64,000 nt of DNA from Emmonsiellopsis sp. PD_33 (Eukaryota > Ascomycota > Eurotiomycetes > Onygenales > Ajellomycetaceae), in assembly GCA_032988165.1 (NCBI GenBank), contig JANTQF010000175.1:1-64000 (forward strand), given 5' to 3'. This document shows, in pieces, positions 47,174 to 58,700 of the stretch. The position numbers and the translations under genes are program-made. Each line of letters begins with the position of its first letter. Position 1 is the stretch's first letter. The notes beneath the pieces are model-generated. The model was not told the origin of the DNA. It did no database searches and worked only from the letters and a program-made list of their open reading frames with translations.

Positions 47174-48712
47174 ATGCACTTCAAACTCATTCTTTTCCCT
47201 ATCCTTTTCCTCGGCCAACTGGGCCATGCGCAACAAAAACCTTCAGTCTGGGGGGATTGCGATGAGATCAGAAAAGCTCCTCCTGACCGACTTGCCGATT
47301 TGACGCGGGAACAAATAGAATTGTTGGAGAAGGTGCTCTGGCCCTCGGAAGAAATGAGGAAGAAATTTAAACCCGATGAACAGCTAAAGAGGTTGAAGGC
47401 AGCGAAGGGCCCCGAGGAAATGAGAATCGCTCTCATGCAGTACTGCTATGGCAACAAAAACTTGAAGAGAGACGCCCCGCGAGCTCGATTCACAAAAGCC
47501 GACTGCGATAGCCTCAGAACGGGTACTCCCGAGCAAGTCCGGCAGAGTTTACAGGCAGCGGAGGATGAAGTGAGGAGTCAGGACCGGAGTGCAATGTCGG
47601 ACAAGAAAATCGCCTTCGTCGACCATAAACTCAAGTGGATTGATGAAGTCCAAAAATTGCCTGCCGAAAAAATTCAAGAAATACTTTTCCGCGAATATTG
47701 CACTCCTGACAAGATTGCGATGGATCATACGTCTGGGGGTAAAACAGGCACGGACGTCATGTCGACCATGTTCAAGTCTGCGATGGATATGGCAATGAAG
47801 GCTACGTGTGCCGAGCTCAAAAAGAAAGGCTTCGAGTGTCCTGAGGGCAAAACAAAGAGAAGCCCCGTCGATGGTTCGGATAACCTTTCCACCGGCATCG
47901 AGACTGCGATTGATACGGCTTTGAAGGCCGCTTGCCCCGAATTCAAAAAGAACGGCCTCGAGTGTCCTTTTGAGGGCAATGCAAAAAGAGACGCCCCCAG
48001 TGTGCCCGCGCAAACTCCAGACAAAAAGTCCAAATGCGATCTTGTCAAAACGGCTACCCCTGATCAACTCAAGGAGGTTTTCCAGCCAGCCGAAAACATA
48101 GTCAAGAAGATTGATCGCAATGCGCTGTCAGACAAAGACAAAGCTGACCTTGATAAATGGCTGAAGACCATTGATAAAGCCAAAACAGGGACCGAACCGA
48201 TGAGACAATTTTTACTAGACATTTGTGAGGGTATTAATCCAACAAAAGCACGCCGCGATAGTCCGGACATCATCACGACGGCCTTCACTACTGGCAAAAC
48301 AAAAAGAGACGCCCCCAGTGTGCCCGCGCAAACTCCAGCCAAAAAGGCCGAATGTGATTTCTACACAAAGGCTACTCCTGAGCAAATTCGGTCGAAGCTA
48401 CAGGAAATAGAAAACGAAGCCAAGAAGATTGATCGTAATGCACTATCAGACAAAGAAAAAGCCATCCACGACGAAGCTCTCAAGGTCATTGATGAAATGC
48501 AAACATACTCCCCCGAACAATTCAAAGAAACTGTCCGAGCCTATTGTGCCCCTGGGGGTAAAATAAGAAGAATCCGCCGCGGGGACATCATCTCGACCGC
48601 CTTCAGTACTGCGATGGAAATGGCTAAGAATGCCGCGGCCGCTTGCATGGAGCTCAAAAAGAAGGGCTTGAAATGTAACGAAGACGAAAAATCTATTGTA
48701 AGGGATAACTAG
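47174..48712 (+). CDS. secreted modular protein with Kex2-like dibasic sites (repeat precursor)
   Basis: A single 512-aa exon; ATG 47174 was chosen over the upstream in-frame TTG at 47120 because it starts a clean signal peptide (MHFKLILFPILFLGQLGHA, cut before QQ). The mature part has two module types. Module A is about 63-66 residues, helical, bounded by two Cys: 29-91, 111-176, 288-351 and 394-458, with shared (S/T)P.Q and R(N/S)A(L/M)SDK. Module B is about 35 residues with a Cys pair: 212/222, 254/264 and 491/501 in C.E(L/F)KK(K/N)G..C. A truncated B (IITTAFTTGKTKR) follows the third A. Dibasic sites end modules: KR at 99, 229, 272 and 378, RR at 361 and 469; after two of them (272 and 378) comes DAPSVPAQTP. 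So kexin in the Golgi could release separate peptides. No known family or function; I infer a secreted or surface role only. Confidence 0.78.
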   Translation: MHFKLILFPILFLGQLGHAQQKPSVWGDCDEIRKAPPDRLADLTREQIELLEKVLWPSEEMRKKFKPDEQLKRLKAAKGPEEMRIALMQYCYGNKNLKRDAPRARFTKADCDSLRTGTPEQVRQSLQAAEDEVRSQDRSAMSDKKIAFVDHKLKWIDEVQKLPAEKIQEILFREYCTPDKIAMDHTSGGKTGTDVMSTMFKSAMDMAMKATCAELKKKGFECPEGKTKRSPVDGSDNLSTGIETAIDTALKAACPEFKKNGLECPFEGNAKRDAPSVPAQTPDKKSKCDLVKTATPDQLKEVFQPAENIVKKIDRNALSDKDKADLDKWLKTIDKAKTGTEPMRQFLLDICEGINPTKARRDSPDIITTAFTTGKTKRDAPSVPAQTPAKKAECDFYTKATPEQIRSKLQEIENEAKKIDRNALSDKEKAIHDEALKVIDEMQTYSPEQFKETVRAYCAPGGKIRRIRRGDIISTAFSTAMEMAKNAAAACMELKKKGLKCNEDEKSIVRDN

Positions 48713-50021
48713 CGATGATGGCGAACACTCGGTATGTTAGTTTCTTTTCTCCCCATCCCACCCTCTGACGAAAACCCTTCTCTCTTCCGAATGCACTATA
48801 ACTAACTATCCTTTCCAAGCTCCCGTGTCTTTGCGCTGACTCTACGGACATCGCCCATCGTTCGATTCGGTTACGAAGAGAATCTATCCCGGGTTTGAGG
48901 CTCTGTACGATCGATCGAGCGAAGAATGCGTGGATGATGATGGTGGTGGTTGTGGTGGGTTCAAGCGGTTGAGGGGGACTGTCCTTCGTTTCTTCATGGG
49001 GGATGGAGAGTTTTTTGAGGGGGGTTTCTAGGGTTTTATTGGAAAAGTTGATTTTCTCACAAGATGTATCTAGATGATGTTAAAAGTCCTTCCATGACAC
49101 TGAATGTTACTCTTGTCTCTATTTTGCAGTTAATTTATGCTCAGGGGGCTTGGAGTGAATGTTTCAAAACCCGTCTACATGATCTCACTAGCTTAATATC
49201 TAACTACTAGTATCTGAAGACATTACCTTCCATCCGATCTAATGCCTACGACCCCTAAACTGGCCACGACACAATTAAAAACCACCATCCTTTCAATTCT
49301 ACCTTCGGGGCCATTTACCCGTTATTTACAACAACCTACGCATTAGTGAAACGACCCGCCACCAGAAACACTGGAAGGGGCCGCAGCTGGGGACGTGGTT
49401 AATGAAGTCCCCAAATATCTTACCGGCGTACTTTGCGTCTTATGGGAGTTGCTACGGATATTTCCGGGGGTGGCAGGAAATTGATCTGCGGGGAGTGGGT
49501 TATATAGAGGGATTATTCTCTTATTGGGTGACATAGCCACATTCCAATGCCTGGGAATATATATTTAAATGCTTCCGCCCGTTTCGATAGATGAAAAGCC
49601 GGTCATGAGGGATATTATGCTATCAAGTCGGCTCTGAATAGCATACAGTATAGTTAAATGAATATAATCAATGGGTGTAGCTGCCGTCCGCCAAGTGTTC
49701 AAAGGCCTCTCATAACCATTAATTATAACCACAAACACATACAATTAAACAAGACACAAAACAGATTAGATGGTTACATATGTCCAACAAAACAAGAAAA
49801 TAATCTCCAACTCTGGGGCGGGCGGGGGGAAACTATTGACTCTCCTATATCTCATCCTTGAACAGCACAGTTACTATACGGGGTAATTTGTTCGTACAGT
49901 CAAGGCTCTTAAAGAAGCATTTCCAACCAAAAAAAGGGGAATAGATAGATGGGAGATTGCGAAAAGCACTTAGATAAACGCCAACGGCGCGAAAACAGCA
50001 AGGCAAAAGAAAAGTTACCCC
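48713..50021. other. intergenic region, no gene seen
   Basis: About 1.3 kb between the secreted repeat gene and the RIC8 3' end. The 48900-49030 part is G/T-rich; the rest is AT-rich. No ORF is supported. Confidence 0.6.
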
Positions 50022-51838
50022 TCAGTCAAGGTCTTCAAATCTCCCTTCCTCAAGGGCTGTCCTGACAGGGTTTTCCACGTTCACGACACCGTTTGCTCGG
50101 AGTCTAAACAAAAGAAGAGGCGAAAATATTAGCAAGCGCACGGTAAAAGTCTCCATGACCGAAATGAGAAACGAACCTCTCAAAAAGAACAAACAACTTC
50201 TCTGCCTCGCGCTCCTTCTCATCTTGCGACATTTCTGGCCCGGTGTCCTTTGGTTCAGCATCCCACCGCTGACCAGTGATGGGATTTATATCACCGCTCG
50301 TGTCTCCCGGGTTTGAAGTGCTTGTGCTAAATGCTTCCATTGCCGTTTCTGGAACCGGCATATCGTGAGACATGAGGAACCCAGCGGCGAATCCGTAGCC
50401 AACATTTCTCACAAAGTGCGTAGCATCGCTTCCTGATAGTTCGAACATCAGTGCTGAGATACCCTCGCGAAGACTGGGGGCGATTGGGGAAGTCGAGAGT
50501 CGCAGTAGTCGGGATGCCAGTGTGTTCGATTGGCCAATGGGGAGGTCATGGTCGTCGTCGTCGGGGAGGAGGAGCCATTCCATGTATTTCCGCGGGCCTT
50601 CGGGAGCAAAGGAGTAGATTTTTCTCAGCAATGTAAGAAGCGGGACGGCTAGGGTCTCGAGATGCTCCGGTTTGTGCATGGCCACGGCCTGGTCTAGGAT
50701 ATTTATCATCTTGTCCACGTTGCAGTTCTGGTCGAATTTCGGGAATAATGGGTTCATGCCAAAAGGTTTGCTCTTCTTTGCTTCGAGGTCGAGATTAAGC
50801 AAGGAGTTGATAAGGTAGTTGACTGGCGCTTGTAATGGCGGTGTGGGTATGTCTATGCGGCTCAAGATTTTTAGGATATGGGGGATTGATGGCGAGAATG
50901 AGTCGGCCCTGTGCGGGTAGAAATTGGTGATATTAAATATGAGTTTCAATACTTCTGAAAGTGCAAGCTCTTCTATTTGTTCGAGCTTCTTCTTTTTGCC
51001 CTTTGGGAACCGTTTTGAGTGTCGGTAGATATGCTGCGATAATTAGTATAACCTCGGCAAGGAGAGGGGACCAAGAAACCATACGCTGTTGATGCTTTCA
51101 CCCAGGGAATTGTTTATAAATAGCTTCTCAAAATCCAAATCAGAATCATAAGTAGCTAGAAAAAGCAATCGAGCCGCTAGAAATTCATCGTCCGGATTCT
51201 CTTCCTGCAAATACAAATATCAGTACCCCGCCCATACTTACCGTAGGGCGCTTTCATACCTTGAGCCTCTCAGCTGCATTTGGACCGTGGCCCAAATCAA
51301 CAAATATCTGACGGGTACTCGTCTCAAGGAGGAGTGCATTCGCAAGACAACGAAGGGCCTCGCGAGAGATTATGGGTGACTTTCCCTCAAATCCATACGC
51401 GCAAAGTGTTCCAATTCCCTGGTCGTAAAAGTCAGCCCCGCACAACGTAGCGCCCCTTTATTGCCTCCCATATTCCGTACCTCTTTCGAATATATTGGGT
51501 CTGCATTTTCCGGCTTCCGTCCGTGAACGCGTAGCTGTTGGAGCAGCTCATATCGGTCTGTTTAAGCGGAGATTGGTATCAGATCGGGCGCGCCACTTAT
51601 CACAAGCAAATAAACGAAGGATTGAAGGCGAACCGTGAGGTTGAAGCGTCCTTTCCTTGGACTTCAGCTCGTAGCTAAGGGCGTTTATGAGGCGGGTGAC
51701 TTCATCGAGTTTCTCTAATTTGCACAGAATGCGGGGGTTAGCAGGCGGTGCGCAACCAACACAAGCGGAGTCCCAGCTTGGGATGATGCCATAACCCGCA
51801 AACTACTTACCTTTGCCTTCTAGTTCGCGGGTCTCCAT
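50022..51838 (-). CDS. RIC8: RIC8 / synembryn, G-alpha chaperone and exchange factor
   Basis: Exons, 5' to 3' on the minus strand, are 51838-51811, 51714-51634, 51557-51481, 51418-51260, 51204-51085, 51033-50177 and 50103-50022, giving 467 aa. Joined peptides fit the family: LLQQLRVHGRKPENADPIYSKEGIGTLCAYGFEG, SREALRCLANALLLETSTRQIFVDLG, LAALSEV-type helices and LKLIFNITNFYPH, then the C-terminal FVLFERLRANGVVNVENPV. The fold is an all-helical armadillo-like superhelix. Family role: Ric8 folds and activates heterotrimeric G-alpha subunits, and in filamentous fungi it is needed for growth and development. The last intron (50104-50176) must be spliced; reading through instead ends the protein in another frame. 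The start gives METRELEGKEKLDEVTRL, a usual short helix. Confidence 0.92.
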
Positions 51839-52998
51839 TTTGGATAGGTGCACGAGGCTGTAGACAGGGCGCGGGGGCAGTGATGGCTCGAGCACCAAAG
51901 AGAGCGTGATGGCGAAATCAAATAGAGCGCACACGGCTCGCCGTTCCCAGCCTGTCCGTGGTTTGAAAAGCGACAGTAGAGACAGGACAGCACAGATGGT
52001 GGTTGAGCAGGATGGGATGTAATGTCGTGGATGTTGGTGTTTGCCGGTGACGTTTTTTCCTGCTGACACTAGGCGGGTCAAGCAGCCAAGGTTTCTCCGC
52101 ATTCGGGCAGCATTCCCCCGCCTTAGTTAATCCTCAGCCCCTTTTTCCTTTTTCCAGCTCCTATTCGCCCGCGGCATTACCGAAAAGTTACGGAGTATAT
52201 CCTCCGAGAAACCTCTTCTGTTGGCTTTTCATGTACTTCTACTGGCAAACCCGGGGATTCTTGCGCTGTCCTCCAAGTTGCTGATCTATATACATACCAC
52301 CCGAGAACGTTGATTGTGAATTGCCTCGGAAAATGACCATATTGATCGCTACGTAGGAGAGAGATAACAACTTAGATATGTCAAGCCTGAGCGTTGGCCA
52401 ATTTCCCTACTGGGGTTTCAAGGCCCTGCAATTATCCGATACAGGATTTCCCCATGAACTGCCCATGGATCGGGCTAAGATCCAGAGTATCAGAGCAAAT
52501 TGCTCCGTACCGGTTGCATGATTGGGTATGTCAGGGAAACCCATGCTTAGATGTGAAGCCTGATACCCACGTCGTTGATGCCCAAAGGATCGCCCCGCTT
52601 CGTAAATCTGTCGCAGTTAAAGCCGGGGGAAATAGGGATCGGACCTAGGCCCTGTCCAAAGACAACCTTACCCATTGCTGTCAAATCCAGGCCAGCGGAA
52701 CCGGGAACAATGCCAGTCAGGTCAATGGGCAGGGTTCGTTGGAACAAAGAGGATTGGCCCATTATGCGGTAACTGATGGATGCTGGTCAGAGCAAAGAGC
52801 AAAGAGCAAGAATGGTCAACTCTCGAACCCACGTCGAGTACATCGAAACAGCATTCATCATGGCAACTTGAATGCATGGACATACAGAACATTTGTCTGT
52901 CCTGAACAAAGCAAACATTTCCAATTGTCCCGAGGTCCATTGATGGAGATGGAATCACGTGATGTCGGTACGGCCTGGGCAAGCGTCGGAAGGCATCC
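51839..52998. other. intergenic region between RIC8 and the kinase-like gene
   Basis: About 1.16 kb, divergent promoters. A minus ORF at 52547-52762 (71 codons) is open but unrecognised. No gene is called. Confidence 0.55.
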
Positions 52999-54175
52999 AT
53001 GGCGCAGACCAAAAGTCATCTCTCATCCACGATGCCGTCTTCGCTGCTTCGAACAGGACAGGCTCTTCGAGGCGGATTAGGGCAATACACTATCACCGCA
53101 CAAATTCGAGAAACCGTCTGGCTGGCAAAGTGAGTGCTGCACATCACCGTGGTGAGCGACTGGATGAGATGTGTTAACAGTCCCAGTAGGAACCAAGCCC
53201 AGGAGACTGTCGTCATTAAGGGCGTCCGTGACCATCCACGAGTGGAACATGAACTGGCCATCCTCAAAACATTCCAGAGCAAGACTTCTTCCTTACGACC
53301 ATTGATCGATGAGATTGACAAGGATCCGTCTGAACCCGTTCTCATTGTCCTGAAGCATCTTGACGATGACCTACTCAGATCATTGAAAAAGCGGGCTTTG
53401 AATCGAAAGGAACTCAAGTTTGTCTCAAGCCGGGTACTTGAAGCATTGAAGGTACTCCATGAAGCTGGTTATGCGCACACAGGTTAAATCATGGATCTAG
53501 TAAGGGTTCGGTTCCTACACTACGGGCCCGCTAAATCCAGATCCACAGATGTCAAACCCGACAATGTTTTCGTAAATTACAGAGATAAGGAAGCTGAGAA
53601 TGGTATGCGATTCTCAGAGGTCCAGCTTGGTGATCTCGGTAGCACATATCGGGCAGACTGTAGGTGGGCAAAATCAGGTACTCCACTGGGGGCACCTATG
53701 TGGCGCAGCCCAGAAATGATCATGGAAACACCATGGGGCACACCAAGTGATGTTTGGTCTTTTGGAGCTGTGGTAAGTTCTCCGCCCCAAAGAGCAGGAA
53801 CTTGTATGAAAATTGTACTAATCCATTGTACAGCTTATAAGCCTTATCTATGGTGATGACTTCAACTTGTTTGACCCTACAACTATACCCTATGGCCATG
53901 AAGAGTATAACCTGGAAGTCCTGAAGCGGCAGTTCCAATATTTTGGTCCATGGCCAGGCAAATATGAAGAAGTTGCAAACCCGGAGACTGTGCAAGCTAT
54001 TCAGTGGATTATGCAGGAGATCCCCAAGTCTAAAACAACCCCATTTTCTATGATTACAGAGAGGGAGGTCTGCAGGAAGGACAAAGAATCCATTGGAAAG
54101 ATCATGATGATGGATTGGAGGGATAGGCCAACAGCCAGAGAATTGTTGGAGGATGAGTGGTTTATGGAGGCTTGA
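52999..54175 (+). CDS. divergent fungal protein kinase with HTD and DLG motifs
   Basis: Exons are 52999-53129, 53190-53482, 53549-53772 and 53834-54175, giving 329 aa. Introns have GTGAGT, GTTAAA and GTAAGT donors. The spliced protein shows a kinase fold: degenerate glycine loop (GGLGQYTITAQI), VIKG with the ATP lysine, RVEHEL with the alphaC glutamate, LKHLDDDLL hinge, catalytic loop HTDVKPDN (arginine of HRD replaced by threonine), GDLGSTYR in place of DFG, GTPLGAPMWRSPE, then SDVWSFGAV and a C-lobe ending RDRPTARELLEDEWF. Asp, Lys and Asn of the catalytic loop are kept, so activity is possible. I recognise it as a fungal kinase group seen in many copies, not as a named gene. Each unspliced frame ends soon after its exon, so splicing matters; the joins are in phase throughout. 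Confidence 0.8.
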
Positions 54176-55733
54176 GTGGACATTATCTGGGAAATATGAA
54201 CCAATACATGTCTGTACTCAACATCAGACCACTGCTGAAGTCTTGTGTCATCCCTCATCTGGTCCCCGAGCTCTCGGATCCGACATTCCGAAGACCCAAA
54301 CATGTGGGGAGAACTTCTGGTTGGCAGACTCTCAGTGTAAGCGAACCATGATTGATACAAAGACACTTCCCACTCGTCGGCCTTCAGATACCGCTTAGCG
54401 TATCCCCTTTCGGCAAACTGTTACTTCGACTCCACGATAAACGGGACGTGTTGCGACTTTCCTTTGCCTTCCTCATCAAGACAAACCACGGTGAGGTGCT
54501 TGCGGGGCTCATCAATTGGATGCTGGGCTTCCCTGCATCCCTAGTTAACTTTGCATTGCGCAAGCTGGCAGAGCATATCTCACCTTGCGCAGATCTCTTT
54601 TGTCCCTTCTGGCACCGGACCTTCCCACTCAGTGTCTGATCTAGTGAGGGAATTACCAATGGGCTCAACAAGTGCATCTGGACGGCCCCACTGCGTCGTC
54701 TTGGTGGCAACAAAGGACAATTGGCGCCCCATCTTTGGTGACGCTGCCGACAATCTTTTTCGCGAGGATTCAATTAAATGACATAGCGGAATGATTAATG
54801 CACGGATAAAACCGCAATATAGAGGGATAGGGGCTTTGGGCTTTGGGGGAAGATGTGTGGGAAGTTGGAATTGTTGTTCCGAGGCGTCATGATCTAGGGT
54901 CCCTTTATGTACTGTCCACTGTCCAGTCTCCCGCGTCGTTCCCCGTCAGGCATGCGGCTCTAAATTGAGAGCCGCCAAAAGATGGGTCCCGTGGACACTT
55001 GACTGGCTTCCGGTTTCTGAAATGATTGGCTATGCACGTATTTGACTCTGTTCCAGCCTTGGTGACAGACTTGGTTATCCATTGGGATGTACATACGAGG
55101 ATCATGCACCCCTCCAGAAGGGGATTGATAACCACAGGGATGAGTTGGTTATCGGCGGGGAAAGAAAAATACTAAGTTAAAAGAAAAGGTAGAGTGTATA
55201 CATGGGGCTACCAGAGTCAATAATTGCTTTATGTACTTCTCAGCATCTATATGGTAACAAGATCTATACCCTTCTACATACGAGGTATGATAGGCAAGGA
55301 ATCCTTAAGAAACGCCTAGTTATTTTGTGTGTAATGCCGTGTATAGTTACGCTTACTGTATTTTTCCATCCTTGGCCGGAATGCGGATCAACATAAATCC
55401 GAGTCTGAACAGCTTAATTGGCGACGCGTCTTAGTCAGCCGGCTGTCGCGACTTCTCGCGGCTCTTTCTGGCCGGGCGTGTTTTGCGTGTTTCTGGCGGC
55501 TTCAACCTCCTTCAACCTCTCAACCTCCATCATCTCGATGGGCGGGCTTGACTGACAACTCCCACCTCCATTGGCCATGCCTGTGCCCTGCGACACTGGC
55601 TTCTGATGGTCTCTTTTTCATTTGTTACCTCATGGACGGCGTCTTCTGATCTTACTTTCGTTTAGTTTTCCTTCTGTTTTTGCGTTCCATCCGTTGTTCA
55701 TATTTCCCCATCATCTCGTCGCCTCGACCAAAT
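54176..55733. other. intergenic region upstream of RIF1, no supported gene
   Basis: About 1.56 kb. Two overlapping ORFs near 54352-54773 lack domains. The last 100 bp before the RIF1 ATG is T/C-rich, as in many fungal promoters. Confidence 0.55.
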
Positions 55734-58700
55734 ATGGTGGACGGACCGAGCTTCAGTGCTCTCCCGCCTCGTCCGCCCACCCCCCCTCGATCGTCTTCCT
55801 TCAATTCGGCTCCATCCAAGATTGACACCCTCCAGTCTTCCCATAATCAACCTCCTCTTTCCACCCCGGACGGCGCCCTCTCCTCATTAGACCTATCGCC
55901 GCATCCTCACTCGAGCGCGTCCAAGAAAGTCAACTTCTCCCCGCTACCTACGGCATTTGCGACCCCGAATAGCAAATTGAGAACCCCGTTGAGAACACTT
56001 CTACCGTCGAACCAATGCAGGCCATCCAAATCCATCCTCAAGACTTGCTCATCCCCCGCCGCTCCGCTCTCCGATGACGTGCTTCCGAGCCCCGTCGAAA
56101 ATCTGCCCGCCATGTTAGAGTCTATTTCTCATCAGCTAGCCGGGGAATCTCGAACCTCCAGGGCCGATGCCTACAAACAGCTTGTGGGTGCACTGACGGC
56201 GTACCGCAACCTTCCTGACGAGAATGCCTTGGCCGATAAAATAGAATCCATATCCGGGTATATCAGGAGAGATATCTGCGAGGTAGCAGGCACCTACAAT
56301 CCTCTCGACATCAAGGTCGTGCGCCAGGCTTTAAAGCTGCTCATCCTGTTTATCTTCAACCCGAACCTTTCATTACGGCTTTCCGACGACCTTAGAGTTT
56401 TCATTATTGACCATTCCATCGCCTCTCTCCAAAACCCGAACACGCCAAAAGTCATAGTAACCGAATACCTACGAGTTCTTGCCGTACAAAACTTTTCTCC
56501 AAAGATCGTCACTAGCAGCCGGATAGCCCACTTATTAAGCGCCCTAAACGATATTACAACCCGCATAGAAGGCAAGGCAGTAGTTGCGCACCGTCTGGAG
56601 ATCTACGAACGACTGTTATATCTACCGCAGGCCGCAATGGCTTCTCAGGCAGACTTATGGATGGATCACCTCGTAACAGCTCTCCATCATAATGTTAAAG
56701 AAATACGAACGAAAGCGATACACTTCGGCAAGCTTGTGGCAGTCAAATTTGGTCCAAATGCCCCAATTTCTGCCCAGTTACGAAAGGTTCTAGACATTGA
56801 GACGGGTGATAACTCAAAGTTCGTGCTAGAGCTTTGTAGGCGTTTGACGGCGATGATATCGAATTCTGAGAGCAGTCCTCATGTTCCACAAATTTGGAGT
56901 GTGGTTATACTCTTGCTACGGAATAAACGATGGGCTATAGATCAATGGGATCATCTGAAGGAGTGGCTGCTTGTGATCCAGAAATGCTTCAACTGCAGTG
57001 ATTTGACAACCAAGTCACAGGCCCTTGTTGCATGGGATTTACTTGTCTATTCTCTACCCCTTGGTGAGGCAACAAGCAACGATATCGTCAAGTTGCTTTT
57101 TCGCCCAATCCATTCACAGCTGGAGCGGAAAAAATCAGATAAACAAACCCCTCTTCTCAACCAGGCGTTTTCAACATATCACAAACTTCTTTATTATGCT
57201 TTTCGGCCGTCAACATCTCATGCCCGTCTGGAATTATTTTGGACTGCGTATATGAAAGCAGCATTTTCAGAGAACCTCAATTCCGATCCAACGAATAATC
57301 GACGCTTGTGTCAAGTACTGGCTTCGCTATTATGGAACCCACAGCCAAAAGTATGGGACGAAAATAAAATCAAAATCAACAAAGTAACGGTAATCAGCGC
57401 AGAGGACCTGCCGAGATTGGACTGCAAATGGGTTCGATCGCGGCTCTCTGTTATTCTACCTCTCTTCGAATCGCTTTTCAGGATGTCAACTTGGAGCGAT
57501 GAGAACGTTCAGGAATCGAGTATCGCAATAGCCTGGTTACATCTTTCCAAGGCTCTAGCCGATGCCTCGAGCAAAGAAATCACGCCCTCCTCGGAATCGA
57601 TGCAAGCCATTGCCAGCATTCTTGGAATCCTACAGCGTGTATGGAAAACTGAACCTGAGTCCCTGAATGCCACTGGCCCAGGGGCAAATGAGGCATTTCA
57701 CAACAGATTTCATTTTCTTCTGAAAACCTCCGTTTCATGTATCGGGTCAACCCCATTCACTGACAAGTTACTTCTAAAAACTTCCCAAGAGACTTTTCAA
57801 ACATCCCATACTCCGACTCATCATCGACGCACACTGGATGGGAATATCAAACCTCCCATTTTCCACTTGTTTGACCTCATCGTTATCTCATCACATCCAG
57901 GACTCGACCCCGCATACTTTCGGCTCATCCAAAGCGTAATCGAGATAGGCGTTCAAGCACGAACTTCGAGAAGTTCACAACTCGAAACACTCCGCCAATT
58001 TTCTGATATATGCATAGGGAAACGTAAAAAGCCTTGGGTATTCAGAGTTGCGGATTTTACGATTTTACGACATGCATGGCGCAGCATAGCAACTTTAGCC
58101 AAAGAATGTCTCACGGGATATCCCGTTGAAACCGCACCCAGGCATCGGGAGGATTCGCCCTCGCATGATTATGAGAATGTTATTGCCGTCCTCGCCGCTG
58201 GATCTGGTTTCTCTCAGGTATATCCGGAATGGTCCCAACTGCTAGACTCGTTCCGTTCGGTGGTTATGTCCGAAAGAGGCGAAATTGCCCTCGCCGCTAT
58301 TCCGGATATGCTGGCGGAGCTGGCCCTTTTACAGCCATTCGGTCCGAGTCTCTACTGCTGTGCTGCTCTGCTAGATCTAGCTGTATTTATTCCCACCCCG
58401 GATCAACCACCTCCCTCACTCCACCCCTCCGCCAACAAACCACCCCTGATGCATCGCCGGACACAACAACCTCCCTCCCACGATAACTTAGCAGAATTAG
58501 CGAAACAAGTCCTGGAACAAACTTATGAAGATCTACGGCACATAGAGCCAGTCCAAGTAGTCAAACTTTGCGACTCCATGGCAAAGTTTTGCGACAGATG
58601 CCCTTCAAAAATTGGCCCAAGATTCCTTGAGAAAACCCAGGGCAGCCTGGGTTTATGGCTCGCCGACCGAAGCGCATTTCTCACTAGCAGAAACCAGATA

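Noticed and set aside
54352..54773. ORFs after the kinase-like gene as an extension or second gene
   Set aside because: The kinase C-lobe ends naturally at 54175 (LLEDEWFMEA) and these frames show no kinase or other domain.
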